Position numbers and translations under genes: made by a program
Notes under the pieces: model-generated
The model's database searches: none
Told to the model about the DNA's origin: nothing
What the model saw: only the letters and a program-made list of their open reading frames with translations
Assembly: GCF_001949145.1 (NCBI RefSeq)
Contig: NW_019091632.1
Coordinates: 60,001 to 124,000 of the forward strand
Reading direction: 5' to 3'
DNA length: 64,000 bases
Source of the DNA: Acanthaster planci
Lineage: Eukaryota; Echinodermata; Asteroidea; Valvatida; Acanthasteridae
Shown: piece after piece, positions 1 through 10,863 of the stretch
Numbering within the stretch: the stretch's first letter is position 1
Layout: the number at the start of each line of letters is the position of its first letter

Positions 1-28
1 AGAGCTCAACGTCCACCGAGCGAAGGAC

Positions 29-55
29 ATGGAAAATTCTCATTTTAGGTCGTGA
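29..55 (+). other. Short upstream ORF in the presumed 5' leader
   Basis: An ATG at 29 opens an eight-codon frame that stops at 53-55, 12 bases before the receptor start codon. If transcription begins upstream of base 29 this would be an upstream ORF that could lower initiation at the main start. A cryptic acceptor-like AG at 62-63 means part of this leader might instead be intron. No promoter motif can be judged because only 67 bases precede the start codon. Confidence 0.35.
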
Positions 56-67
56 AATTTCAGCTAC

Positions 68-137
68 ATGGCGTCCAGAATTGCTAGCAAGAGCTTGCCC
101 TTGGTTGTTGCATTCGCCAGCGTACTGATACTGAAAG
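68..137 (+). CDS. PRTG-like: Exon 1: start codon and signal peptide of the DCC-family receptor
   Basis: The ATG at 68 opens 23 codons plus one base, followed by a donor AAG|GTGAGC at 137/138. The peptide begins MASRIASKS and continues into a hydrophobic core LPLVVAFASVLIL, a typical secretory signal. The reading phase (one base over) matches exon 2, which supplies GA to complete a glycine and then IYA, a plausible cleavage site after alanine 27. The ATG has G at +4 and A at -3 relative to the start, a fair initiation context. This start is chosen because it is the only nearby ATG that gives a signal peptide in phase with the first Ig domain. Confidence 0.8.
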
Positions 138-1016
138 GTGAGCTTTGGAAATGCATTTGGGCAACGGGGTATACTGAGGTTTTGTTGAGGGAGTGAGGGG
201 TCAGTGTTTTCCCCCTGTACGTACATGTGTGTAGAACGTGTGGTACCTGTGTGCGGCCTTGCCATTGATTGTTTAGCATGTAGCGGCCTTCGCATTGGGC
301 CGTCGTTAGATAGAGGACGGCCATTGCAGTGCGGTCCCTGTGTGCGTTGAGCGCAACCAAACCCGTGCTCCCAGTTGCACTTACGGGGCTGGGACAAGGC
401 AGTTTTCTAATGTTTGAGAAGGGGAAAAAAATTATCCTGCTGAAAGTGAATGTGTGGGAGATAAACATTCTGGTCATGTCAGGTTAACGTGACTGACATT
501 CGTCAGAATCGTGTCACGACTAGGCTGAACATGACATGCTGAATTTCATTAGGGCCTATACTACTACTAGGCTTAGCCGACATACAGGCCTAGCTGATGT
601 GATTATGATGATGATGGTGGTTTGTTCTGGATGTATATTGAAAAATTAGTTGACCGAATATCGTTTGTTTAGCCTTGGAAGTATGTTCATTTGGAATTAA
701 GTTTTCTTTGCATCACATCATTATTTTTTTGCATTAGGCCCAGGCCTATAATAACATGTTTAATTTTGTTGCATCTTCAGTGATGAAAACTGTAGCCTGC
801 TTATTATTCACCTTATAGTGGAGCCATGTACTGCCAAACCACATTAAGTATTAAGCTAGCTATTGAAAAATGATGCAGAAAGAGTTGCATATCATCTGGC
901 CACCATGATTTGAAAAGTTTGTAAATGCCAACAAGTGTTAAAATATTTTAGAGTTATCCAATGTGGCGCACTGTGTTTCTTCAACTGTCCGTATGTAGTG
1001 TTGCCAAACTTCTTTA

Positions 1017-1075
1017 TTAACCCTAACCCTCCTCAATCCTTCACCTGTTGGAGGATTGAGGAGGGTAAGGGTTAA
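1017..1075 (+). repeat. 59-nt TTAA-bounded palindrome, copy 1
   Basis: The element starts and ends with TTAA. Two 24-nt arms pair with one mismatch around an 11-nt loop TCACCTGTTGG. The outer arm reads TTAACCCTAACCCTCC, like piggyBac-type ends (TTAA then CCCT) and also like telomere repeats. Exactly the same length and loop recur at 27252-27310 (inverted) and 36283-36341. It is most simply a minimal nonautonomous TTAA-inserting transposon, with a hairpin RNA as the alternative. Confidence 0.8.
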
Positions 1076-2241
1076 ATAACTTCAAATTATTTTTCTTCAG
1101 TTTTTCTGTTTTTATTAAAGGGGATGGTATTATTCATAGATTTTTTAGATCCTGTTCTAGTAATTAAGGACTAAGCTTAAAATCCGGATATGTTTGAAAG
1201 AGAAGTTTTCAGGTGTAAATTTTCAGGCAGCTTGAGTAATCCATGTAATGATAGTAAGTACCATTGTGAGACACCTTTTATTAAAAAAAACCACACATTT
1301 GGAGTCCAGCTTGCAAGTGAGATTGTTTAGAATTTAGAATTAAGAATTAATTATAGTGTATCACTAAAACTGGCAGATCATGAAATAACACTCGAGTTGT
1401 GAATATCCGTAAGTTATCGATCCGATTGCTTCAGGGGGCGGAGACCTTTAATATAGTGATTTATTTATTTGATGATCAGCCTCATTAGGGGTGCTTTTAA
1501 GTTGTAGGGCCCAGCATTATGTAACTGCTTATCTCTCATTTTGTTGACACAATGAAGTGGACCAAGGAAATAATTTCTATGCTTTAATCCACAAGGGGGT
1601 AGGGAAGCCGCAGAGGAGAGTACACGGGGAAACTGAAAATTACGTAACTCGCTGTGTTTGATGTCAACGATGCAGTGAGCTGTTTTATTATAATGTGTCC
1701 GATCTATGCGGGTGGGTGTTTGGTAGGGATGCTCCCCTGACTGCCTGTTTAATGCAGCAGTAGTGTAGCACAGCTGGAATGAGAGCCCTGCCCGACTGCA
1801 ACGGAAGGCAGTCAAAATGCATTCATAGACATTTATTGCAGGGCTGCGTAGTACATCGTAGAACACCAGGCAGCCTCTGCCCCCATCAAGTTGTCCCGTG
1901 TACTCTGCCGTTCTTGTTCACTGCAACAGCAGACAGCGATTTCTCGCCGCAGGGGCGTTCTTTTGCATGTAGTAGGGATGGGGGAGAAGGAAAGAATCTG
2001 TTACTAAGAATGGCAATGTGGATGAGGGTCTCTGAAAGAGCTCTGCATCCTGCAATTTTCAAGTTTTGTAAGCACCAACTAGTTAAAAAAGCAGGGTCAG
2101 AGATGGCACTCTGGCTGTCCCCCCCCCCCCCGAGGAACTTAACCGTCCCTTCCTGGCTATCCCTCCCAACCAAAAGGCCCTTCGTTTTAAACTTCTTGAT
2201 TTTGTGAAACTTAACAGTCATGAAGGTTTGACAGGAAACAC

Positions 2242-2313
2242 TTAACCTTGACCCCCAGGGTGTACATAAAATCATATTGACATTGGAGGATTTAGGATTG
2301 TGAGGGGTCTTAA
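2242..2313 (-). repeat. ~70-nt TTAA-bounded element, diverged copy in inverse orientation
   Basis: This 72-nt stretch begins TTAACCTTGACCCCCAGG and ends GGGGTCTTAA. Its core GTGTACATAAAATCATATTG is the reverse complement of the core of the copy at 2384-2453, which lies only 70 bases away, so the two face each other. The ends are more decayed than in the other copies. Confidence 0.65.
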
Positions 2314-2383
2314 TAGTGCAGCACAATGCAAATTACACTTTGCCCATCAAAAAGGCTGGTTAATAGGTCAAAAGATTAAATCC

Positions 2384-2453
2384 TTAACCCTAACGGTCCC
2401 AAATCATCCAATTTCAATATGATTTTATGTACACCCTAGGGGGTTAGGGTTGT
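2384..2453 (+). repeat. ~70-nt TTAA-bounded element, copy with CCCTAAC arms
   Basis: Starts TTAACCCTAACGGTCCC and ends GGGTTAGGGTTGTT; the last bases of the right TTAA are mutated. The core AATTTCAATATGATTTTA and the ACACCCTAGG segment are shared almost perfectly with the copy at 49444-49513, 47 kb away. The terminal arms resemble those of the 59-nt family, suggesting both families are mobilised by the same enzyme. Confidence 0.75.
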
Positions 2454-3099
2454 TGATTAAATGTTATGCACATGGCGAGGGGTGGGAAAAAAGGGGAGTG
2501 AACTTGCAAAACGGGAACTGAAGGGAGAAGCTAGAAATGGACATGAACTGCCTGCTAAAACTACCGAGGCTCTACTTGTCTGTGCATGTGCCTCGTGCAT
2601 GGTCTAATTGTGTATATGTCTAAGTTAAGCCTTGTGAAAGTAATAGTACACAAATTATACAGCATGGTTTGAGGGGAAGCAGTAGGAATTACTGGTCCTG
2701 AGGTGTTGGTCAATGTGACTACCTCCCGACGCGAACCCCCACTATTTTGTTGAAATAAACCATGCTGTATTTGTTTTACTACACTTCATAAATATTCAAA
2801 CAGATATCTCACGTTACTTGTACAGTACTCACAGACGCCATTGTTGTTTCTCAGCTGCTAAATTTCCATGTAATGATAGTGGAGTGCAGATGTGCATAGA
2901 AACAGGGGTTCAGCTATGACGTCACCTGGTCGCGTAGTATTTCTACTTCCCAGACGAGAGGTGGAATCGGCCAATGACATGTTCCAATTTGCTGATGAAT
3001 ATTTATGAGGTGTTGTAACGCCCTCTCCCCTCCCCCCAAAACTGTGACAATAATAATATTAACATTGCTTTATCTTGTCTCTTTTTTTCCATCCTTCAG

Positions 3100-3390
3100 G
3101 AATATATGCTACTGAAGATTTAGATTTTACTCAGGAGCCCAGCGACGCAGTTGTGCTGCGCAACCGGCCGCTGACCCTTGGCTGTGCCGTTACCGGCCTG
3201 CCACCACTGACCGTCCAGTGGCTGTACAACGGCCAGGCCATTAGCCCCAATGCTGACCGGCAGGTCTTGAGTAACGGCTCCTTGTTTTTACCGAACGTGC
3301 TTCCAAAGCGAGACAGTGGGGAATACCAGTGTTGTGTCTCGAATGAGTTGGGCAGAATTTGCAGTAGTCCCGCTTCAGTCACAGTTTCCA
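3100..3390 (+). CDS. PRTG-like: Exon 2: complete first Ig domain
   Basis: Acceptor TTCAG|GA at 3099/3100 and donor CCA|GTAAGT at 3390/3391. The exon encodes residues 24-120. It opens with the signal-cleavage region and EPSDAVVLRNRPLTLGC, the conserved N-terminal motif of DCC-subclass receptors. Ig landmarks are Cys52, Trp64 in VQWLYNG, the strand motif VLSNGSLF, and the DSGEYQC motif with Cys101; an extra cysteine follows at 102. SNGS at 81-84 is a potential N-glycosylation site. The exon is a symmetrical 1-1 module of 97 codons. Confidence 0.9.
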
Positions 3391-6300
3391 GTAAGTATTA
3401 CATGTATACAGTACTTTTTATTGAAATATTTAATTCCAGTATTAGAACAGTCCATCCCAGTGAAGTTTGATGTAATCTCCAATGGTCAACTTCCATGCTT
3501 TTCTTAACTGCAATGTAGAAATCACTTATTTCTTGCAAATTTGGTTTTGTATTGTATCTCAAATTTGTTTCTCATCAGAATGACCTTTTTGAAATCCCAA
3601 ACCAGTTGTTTGTTTGACATGAAGAAATTGTTAAAACCGTTGCATCAAACTAGTTCAGTCAACAGACTAGGGTTGTCCACTCTCCGTAATCTTATTTTGG
3701 AAGGGTTTGAGAAATTTAGAGAAAACCTTTGGTTTTTCTTTTTACACTTTGTAGAAAAATTGTGACATATACTACAAAGGCCTCAGAAGTTCATGAAATG
3801 TCTGAAACACTACTGTACGAACAGTGGAGGAATGACTTCATCCCCTTTATTTTCTTTTAGTAAGGGTTCTGGTATTTTCCTCTTGCTGCACCCCTCCCTG
3901 CAAGGGTATCCTATTCAGTGAGCGATTTCCCTGGTATCGCATCACAAAATGCGACAGTTTTTGGACGATTCGTGATCCAGTTTTAAGAATGTATTGGAGT
4001 ATTTTGTGATGCAGTTTACAATAGATCCGTTCTAAATCTTGGCTTTATTTTAGCAAATAAAGGAAGTTCCCGACCCGTTTTTGTAAGTGAAACAAAGGAA
4101 AATGAGGAACAGAGTATCTTCCTTATTACAAAAGACTTTGACAATTTGAGTGAAAATTCTGGTGTTAAATGAAGGTGTCGATCCCGGAACAGCGGAAATA
4201 TATTGCTACATGTATGTGACTGAAGCCACACACAAGATGTTCCAGAGAGAATAATGCGATCATTTATTTCCATTGAGAAGAAATGGATACACCTCTACAA
4301 CCAGATTAACTTATGAACATTGATTTAGCATAAACACTACGATACTTAAGAAGTATGTAACCAAGTTTATTGGGGATGATTATCAGTCTGGGAGACTGAG
4401 GCACATGCTGAAGATCACCTTGTGGCTTCCTGCCAAATCAGCAGGCTGGGGCGCGGGCATGGAGTACATACATTGTATGCGAAACCACAGCACATTTTGT
4501 GAGCAGTGGTATCATACGTGCCGTTTATACCTGATGCAGGGCCACTTAGGAATATATGATTCTAGAACCTTTTAGCAAAATATTTTTTAGCAGGAAAGTG
4601 GGCGTAGTGTTGGCCATTTCTTAATGACCTGGCTGCGGCTTGAATTGCACATGATTCAATGAGAAGTGGCTGCAGCCATTACCATAGATTTGCGCTTAAT
4701 TTAAGCTGCAGCCGCATGATTTGGACAGTGATATTCCTCAAAGTAGCACCATCACATATACTTTTCCTCCTTACTCGTGTTTGCATTAATGTACGGTAAT
4801 GGCAAATCTGGCAACTGTAAAACACTGGATCCCATTGGGGAATGGATCAGCTAAAAGTTGTCTGAAGGAAAGGTGAGCAAGATTCCATGCTGAGTGTGTA
4901 GAAAGCATGCTGAGAAAGTTAAGTACTGTAGGGATTTGAAGACGGCATTTATTGACGGAATCACAGAAGTTCAAAAAATGAAGAGAGACAATCTGAGAAA
5001 ACAAATACAGCCTACAGGTGTTCAATTATGTATTTTAAATTTGCTATACCAAACCTATGCACTGCTCAAACTGTATAGCAAATCTGCTACTCAAAATCTT
5101 GGGGAGAATTTGGTCTCCACTGTTAACCACTCAGTGAGTGACTTGCAACAGAAGGGATGAGAATAAAAAACAGGTTTCCCACTGGGCAATGCTTTGTCTA
5201 CATTTGTATGATCACAGGCCAAAAATGGACAATCAAGTATGTGATCCTGGTCAGGATCTGTGAGCGCTCACTTAGTGCCACTTCCCACCCACCCACCCCC
5301 CCAAAAGATTATGAATTGAAGGAAGGAATTCATGGGAGATGAATGTGAAGGCAGTACAAGGTTTGTGGAGGGTGTTGTCAACCACAAAGTGGCTTAAATG
5401 CAGGGGGTAGAAAAAATACAAGACTGTATGATTGTGCTTGCGGTTGGATGAGCAATCCAGCCTGGCCCTTGTGACCTTTAGTGCGAGGGGCATTAGGGCA
5501 GGACAAGTGTGGCTGGGTTACAAAGGCTAAGTATTGGCCTGTTTGCCATATTGAACCCCTGCCTTGGAGGTGGGTGCACTGCCCCCCCCATAGGTGTACC
5601 TCAGTATAGATCAGTTGTGTAATCCCATCTATGGATGAGGTAAACTGCATGACAAAAGACCGGGACCCTGATCTTTCTTTTGGCCCTGGCTTGACAAAGG
5701 TTCTATCGATTGTTACGGCCAACACTCTGTCCAGTTGCTGACGACAAAGTAGGGGTGGGGAAGAGGGGTTGCCAATTGTACGGTTGGGCGAAAATTCTGG
5801 TCAGTTGATGACATCCACTGGATAAAAAGATCAGTTGATAACAAAGAACCGGTATTGCAAAGATGCGGAAGCTGGGCGAGCTGATCGATGGTCAAGCACT
5901 TTGTTTCATAAAAATTTCAAGGCCCTCGCGGCATTCTTTGTGTGACCAGCTGTGTTTGTTGTTGGGTGATGTCAAGATTGCTGGTATATTGAAGAAAGAA
6001 GAGCAGTGAAGAGAACACCATGGCAGGACAGATGATAAAAAGGACTTGCAGTTTTTGTTTCAATCAGTTTTCCTATGGTAAACCTGCAAAAATGTTCCCT
6101 TTCAGGGGAAAAAAATGTCCCAGGAAATGAGCCCAACCCGATGCACTGGTTTGAATGAAACTACATGTACATATAGTATACTGGAACTATTGAGCTTTCA
6201 GAGAAGTGGGAATCGGAGTTGGGTTGTTACATGTATTTATCTTGACATTCCTTAATTTTGATATGGTATTTCCCATCCCTTGGGAATTGGGATTATTGCC

Positions 6301-7814
6301 ATAAACCTGGTTCAAGTGACTTGCTGAAGCTACGATATAATAAAAGGCTAGGCATGTGCATAATCCAAGTATGTCTGAAGCCAAAGAAGTTGGTCCCCAA
6401 TTAGAGTGCCAGAAGTGTCTGGCAGGGCAACTGTTAACTGGTGTATTATACTGTAACTGTGCAGTAATGATCACTTCATTTAACAGCCAGCTCAGAAGCT
6501 TGCCTCAGCCATAGAGCTAGGTCTCCTATAAGCGGCGTGCATTCATGCGTGCTCAGGCTTCCTTACAAGCAAGCTTGAGTACTTTTGACAAGACACAGGC
6601 CATACCAATTGTGTCTTGTGTGGCACAGTTGTATGCGCAATCCAACTCAAGTCAAATCTGACTCACAGAAGATTGACTGAGCTCCCCCCAAATGATTGTG
6701 TACAATATGCTGGATGATAATTCAGACACCAGCACTCGGCAAACAAGAAGAATCCGTTGGTCGTTTTCACTGCACTAAAGTTGAAAATGCCCACCTCTAC
6801 CCCTCCCCCCACCCAAAAAGCCACACTAACAACAAAACAAAACAAACTGAAGGGGGAGGGAAACATCTCTCACATGCTCTGGTTCAGTGAAGTAGATAGA
6901 TCAGAGTAAGGGCCAGTTTGACATTTCATGCAGTTTAATGCCAATCGTGTACATGTATATGTTTACATGTAGGGGATGCAGGCATGTACATATGCACTGT
7001 ATCAACTTGCTTTGACCTTTCATTGCTTCACTGATTTGACCTTGAACAGCTCAGTCTTTGAACCATGTGAAGTGGCATTGGAAGGTACTCATTGTAGCTT
7101 CGTTGGAGCATGTATGAGTACATTGTACACATATCGTACATGTACCGGTACTTGTACCTTAACACTGCTCTGCAATGATGCCTTCAACCATACAGTACTG
7201 GTATTTCTATGAGACTTGTCAATGCTGATTTATGCAGCATCCTATAGAATGCCACAGGGTGACATCATTTGGAACCAGAGTGTAATGCAAGCAAATGGAG
7301 TGCACGTGCGTGTTGGTTCACGCACTGGTTCTCGTGCTCATGCCTTTTGCACACATACCGGTACATGTAGTTTTGCACTTGACCTATTCACTCGGGTCAT
7401 CTATGAAATGGAGAGAGAGTCTCGGATAATGGCGGTAGTTGTGCACCCAATTTCTCTCCAGCCTTTTTACACAGAAATTGCAGGAATTAATACTTTGCGA
7501 GGGGGAAATTCCCGAAAAAAGATATGATATATACTTTTCGTGCTTGTGATGGGCTTTCCATTGTTGGAATATTCTGACTCGCATGAAATTCATTGCATGT
7601 AAACAGGCTGGGGCCACTCTGCCATTTAGTTGCTACATTTAGATTCAATTTCCAGGCTCAGAGTGAGAATTGTGAATTCCCTTTTTTTTTAAAGCGAGTT
7701 GTGTGTGGACAGTGATTAATCTTTAGCGCTCAGCAAATTGATTTTGCATACCATCTGAGAAGGGGTAAGATTGGTCAAGGCCAACAGACTACATCAATTT
7801 ACAGGTACTGTTTA

Positions 7815-8286
7815 TTTGTGCACTATTCAAATATTCAACCTTCAATTCGATCGAATATCCAAATATTCAGTCTTACCGACCAGGAGATTGTTGATGAACA
7901 AACCATTTAGAGAATCCGTTGAAATAATGCGCACAATGCACATTATAATCTCTATATTAGCTTCTCATATGTAGGAGTATCCTCAGCCACAATTTACATG
8001 TAGCAAGATTTAAGAGACAAACAATACATCTTGCCCAGTTGAAAATTTCTACATGTATTCGTTTAAAATTTCTGATGCAGAATTTACTTTCTGCGTCGTA
8101 AGATTTCTGTCACTTTTCATTTGAATCTGCTTGAAACACGCTTCTATTCTACAATTTTCTCATTAAAAAAAGAAGTAAATTCTCCTTTCCCGTTTGTGAA
8201 TTTTGCATTTGCAATGTCCGAATTCGGAAAATGATATCTGAATATTTGATAATTTATCAAATACGCAGATATTCGGCACAGCCCTA
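7815..8286 (-). mobile_element. TAGGGCTG-ended nonautonomous DNA element, copy A
   Basis: The right end reads GATATTCGGCACAGCCCTA, the reverse complement of a TAGGGCTG-type terminus. The interior matches copy B (60323-60775) in the opposite orientation: for example the block around 8090-8143 corresponds to 60453-60505 (TTCAAATGAAAAG.GACAG), and the block 7825-7910 corresponds to the right part of copy B (GGTTTG.TCATCAA, TATTTGGAT.TTC). The ends contain nested CGAATATTTG-like inverted motifs. It encodes no protein. The left boundary is approximate, and a hAT affiliation is only a guess from the terminal bases. Confidence 0.65.
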
Positions 8287-10033
8287 ATGTACAGATAATG
8301 GAATTCACAGAGATCTCTTTCTTTGGGGAGGCTGAAAAACTGTTGGATTAAAGGAACCAAAATACACTATGCTGAAGTTGGTATAGCCTGTGTATAGCCT
8401 TTCTAATGTTAGTCAGAATTAGTGGTGTGCATTTATGGGTAATATGGGAGCTGGGTACTCAGTTCCCATAAGGCCAAACAAAAAATTTTGTTATGTTTCC
8501 TATTACACTGAAAAAGAAATTAGTGTCATTGGTTGAGCAAACTTTTTCTTTTCTTTTTTTTTACAGATGGTGTGTATGGGGGGCGTACATGTATATTTGT
8601 AGCAGGTACTAAGTCAGTGTCAGATTAACACTGTTCATGTCAATATTACATATCAGCAGTGTGATTAAGTAGTGAAGCAGGTGGTTGTTGAAATACAAAC
8701 ACACAAGAGCCATCCATCTCATGCCAAAAAAAAATTAAAACATCTCAATGTACAGGACAATGTACACAAATTAGGCTTGGGGCAAGGCACCAGTTATTTT
8801 TATATTTTATTGATCTGTCGAATAACAAGATATAGGTCCCGCCCGATTTTCTAGGTTGGGTCGGTTAACCGGAAACACGGCTATTTTTTTGTTTGGCCTA
8901 ACGGGCTGGTGTCAGGGTTCTTGTGCCTATAATTATTATTAAAGTAATAGCAAAATACTGCAAGTATTTTCCACGGTGTCCCCACCAGTCTACTGCCAAG
9001 CTGCTGGATCGAGGCTTGCACTGGCGCGTTTAGGAACTAAATTGCACAGGCTACCTTGCAAGTTAAACTTTTATTTTCTAAGTTTCTAAGTGTGAAATAA
9101 AATAAATTTAAACTCTCGACTCGAAAATCGAGATATCCAAATTTTAAGCTAACGAAAGTTCCTGGGTCATACGAGGCCTTCATATGACGTAGGCCTTTAA
9201 TCGAAATCAACTTGCTCCGCTCTGCTATCAGTACTTTTTCAAATTATTTTTCTTCTCTTTGTGAATTATAACAGTGTATAGTTTGGCTGTTTTATGTTGT
9301 TGTTAACCAAAAGTTTCTTTTCTGCCAATTAAACGTTGCACCTTCATGGGACAAAACTTTCGTGTTTGGTCTATCGCTGTAACAGAGTGACATGCAGGGT
9401 ATATTCAGGGTCTGTTTCATTTGGGTTTTCCTTGTACCGGTATGTCCAGTCACACGACCTTTTTCTCCTTCGGTCACACGGCCGCCGCAGAGTCAGCGGT
9501 TGGACTGCCTGCGCTTGAGCTTCAATTCCCATGTAGCAATCAAGCGAGCTTGAAAGCACAGGATTTGTTGCGGCTATGGGTTAGTTTGCTTTATGCATAC
9601 AAGTGTTCCCATTGTGAAAAAAATGGAGTTTGCCAGGCAAAGCTGGTCTGCCTGCAGTAAGTAGCATGTACAGTGAGCGTGTCATGACTGGTTCTTTCAG
9701 TTGATTCATGAGTGATCTACATGTACATGTAAACTGTCATTTAATGCGCTGAAAACACATTTTACTCAGACTTTTTCTAACAGTTTATTGGTACTGGTAA
9801 GTAAGCAAAGGAACAGGGTGCTTGCCTTTTTGAAATGTTGTGTTGACATTTACAAGGGCAGTTTCAAGTAATAAAACCGACAGCTTGGAACCGGGTAGCT
9901 GTAATCAGCGGTCGGGCGGGTATCCAAGTATTGGGTGTGGCTCTGTGAGAATGTGCTCTAGCTACTATTTCTAACATGCACGTGTATGTACATGACTCAT
10001 ATCGTGCGTGTACTGTACATGTATGCTCACATA

Positions 10034-10863
10034 AAGCCCTTTTCACACCACGACAAAAAAACTTGCAAGGCTTGAGGCACAGTTTCGGAGCAGGGATTGT
10101 TTACTTTACAAACCGCGATCGTATCCTTTCACACGGCACCGTGTAACATTTTGCAAGCATTCCTTGAGACGCGAACGCTTATTCCACGGGTTGCCAGTGA
10201 ACTCCACACTTACTGAGCGTAAATACCTCTAATACCAACGCAATGTGAGGTCAAAGGTTGGAGAGCATTGATGAAAAATGGCTGACGTTACATCGGCAGA
10301 GTCAAACTTGCAGATGAAAAAACGTTCTCCCGAAACCGATGTTTTGGGGAGTACCAAGAAGCAGAAAAGTTACAAGAAGGGCTGGGAGTATGATGAGACT
10401 CTCAGCCTTATAACTGCCATGGAAACGCCGCGATTAAGGCAAAAATGGACAGCATGGTCCACAATAGCCACGTGTGGCTGGAAGTCGCGGGACAATCACA
10501 GGACATACTGAAACGACGCTACAGAGAAAGGTATTGGAGTTAAAGGGCGCATGCGCGCTGTATGGGGTTGCAGGTCACTACACATGCGCACTGTGTAGGT
10601 TATCGCAGGGGACGTTGGACAATAAACAATGCGTCCATTCACACAACTATTTTTTCATGGGTTGCTTGAGAAATCTTCGGCTAGCGGAAGATTCTGTTGT
10701 AGGTCCGGACCTCCTCTAAAATATTTCAAGGATTCACCAGGAATGCTTGTCACTCTCAAGCATTGGCAACCTTTCACACGATAGCACTTTTGTAAGATTT
10801 CTCAAGCATGAGAAAATTTCTCAAACCTTGCGAGGGTTTTTTTGTCGTCGTGTGAAAAGGGCT
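10034..10863 (+). mobile_element. PIF/Harbinger-type nonautonomous DNA transposon (830 bp)
   Basis: The left terminus AGCCCTTTTCACACCACGAC (10034-10053) is mirrored by GTCGTCGTGTGAAAAGGGCT (10844-10863), and both flanks are TAA (10031-10033 and 10864-10866). A 3-bp TAA/TTA duplication is the hallmark of PIF/Harbinger insertion. The terminal inverted repeat extends inwards through the run of A/T and CTTGCAAGG. The element holds a Myb/SANT-like ORF remnant (10278-10543), a known Harbinger accessory gene, but no DDE nuclease, so it cannot move on its own. Confidence 0.85.
10278..10543 (+). pseudogene. Frameshifted Myb/SANT-like protein remnant inside the Harbinger element
   Basis: The ATG at 10278 opens 77 codons with a basic tract (MKKRSP, STKKQKSYKK) then KGWEYDETLSLI, which looks like the first helix of the trihelix/Myb-SANT module that Harbinger elements encode for DNA binding. 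The frame ends early (stop at 10509-10511). Shifting to the +2 frame from about 10472 continues as EVAGQSQDILKRRYRER, the expected third-helix type sequence, before a stop at 10541. A frameshift near 10475-10490 therefore probably split one ORF. An unrecognised intron is the alternative. Confidence 0.6.

Larger units (their letters stand above)
138..3099 (+). other. Intron 1 (2,962 bp, phase 1)
   Basis: Donor GTGAGC at 138 and acceptor TCCTTCAG ending at 3099 define the intron. It contains three TTAA-bounded micro-palindromes (1017-1075, 2242-2313, 2384-2453), listed separately, and a run of ten C at about 2120-2131. A stretch at 1886-2326 is open on the minus strand for 146 codons, but it overlaps the palindromes and has no recognisable domain, so it is not called as a gene. 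No other coding signal is seen. Confidence 0.75.

Noticed and set aside
1886-2326. 146-codon minus-strand open frame in intron 1
   Set aside because: No domain, antisense to the gene, and it runs through two TTAA repeat copies and a C run; consistent with chance.
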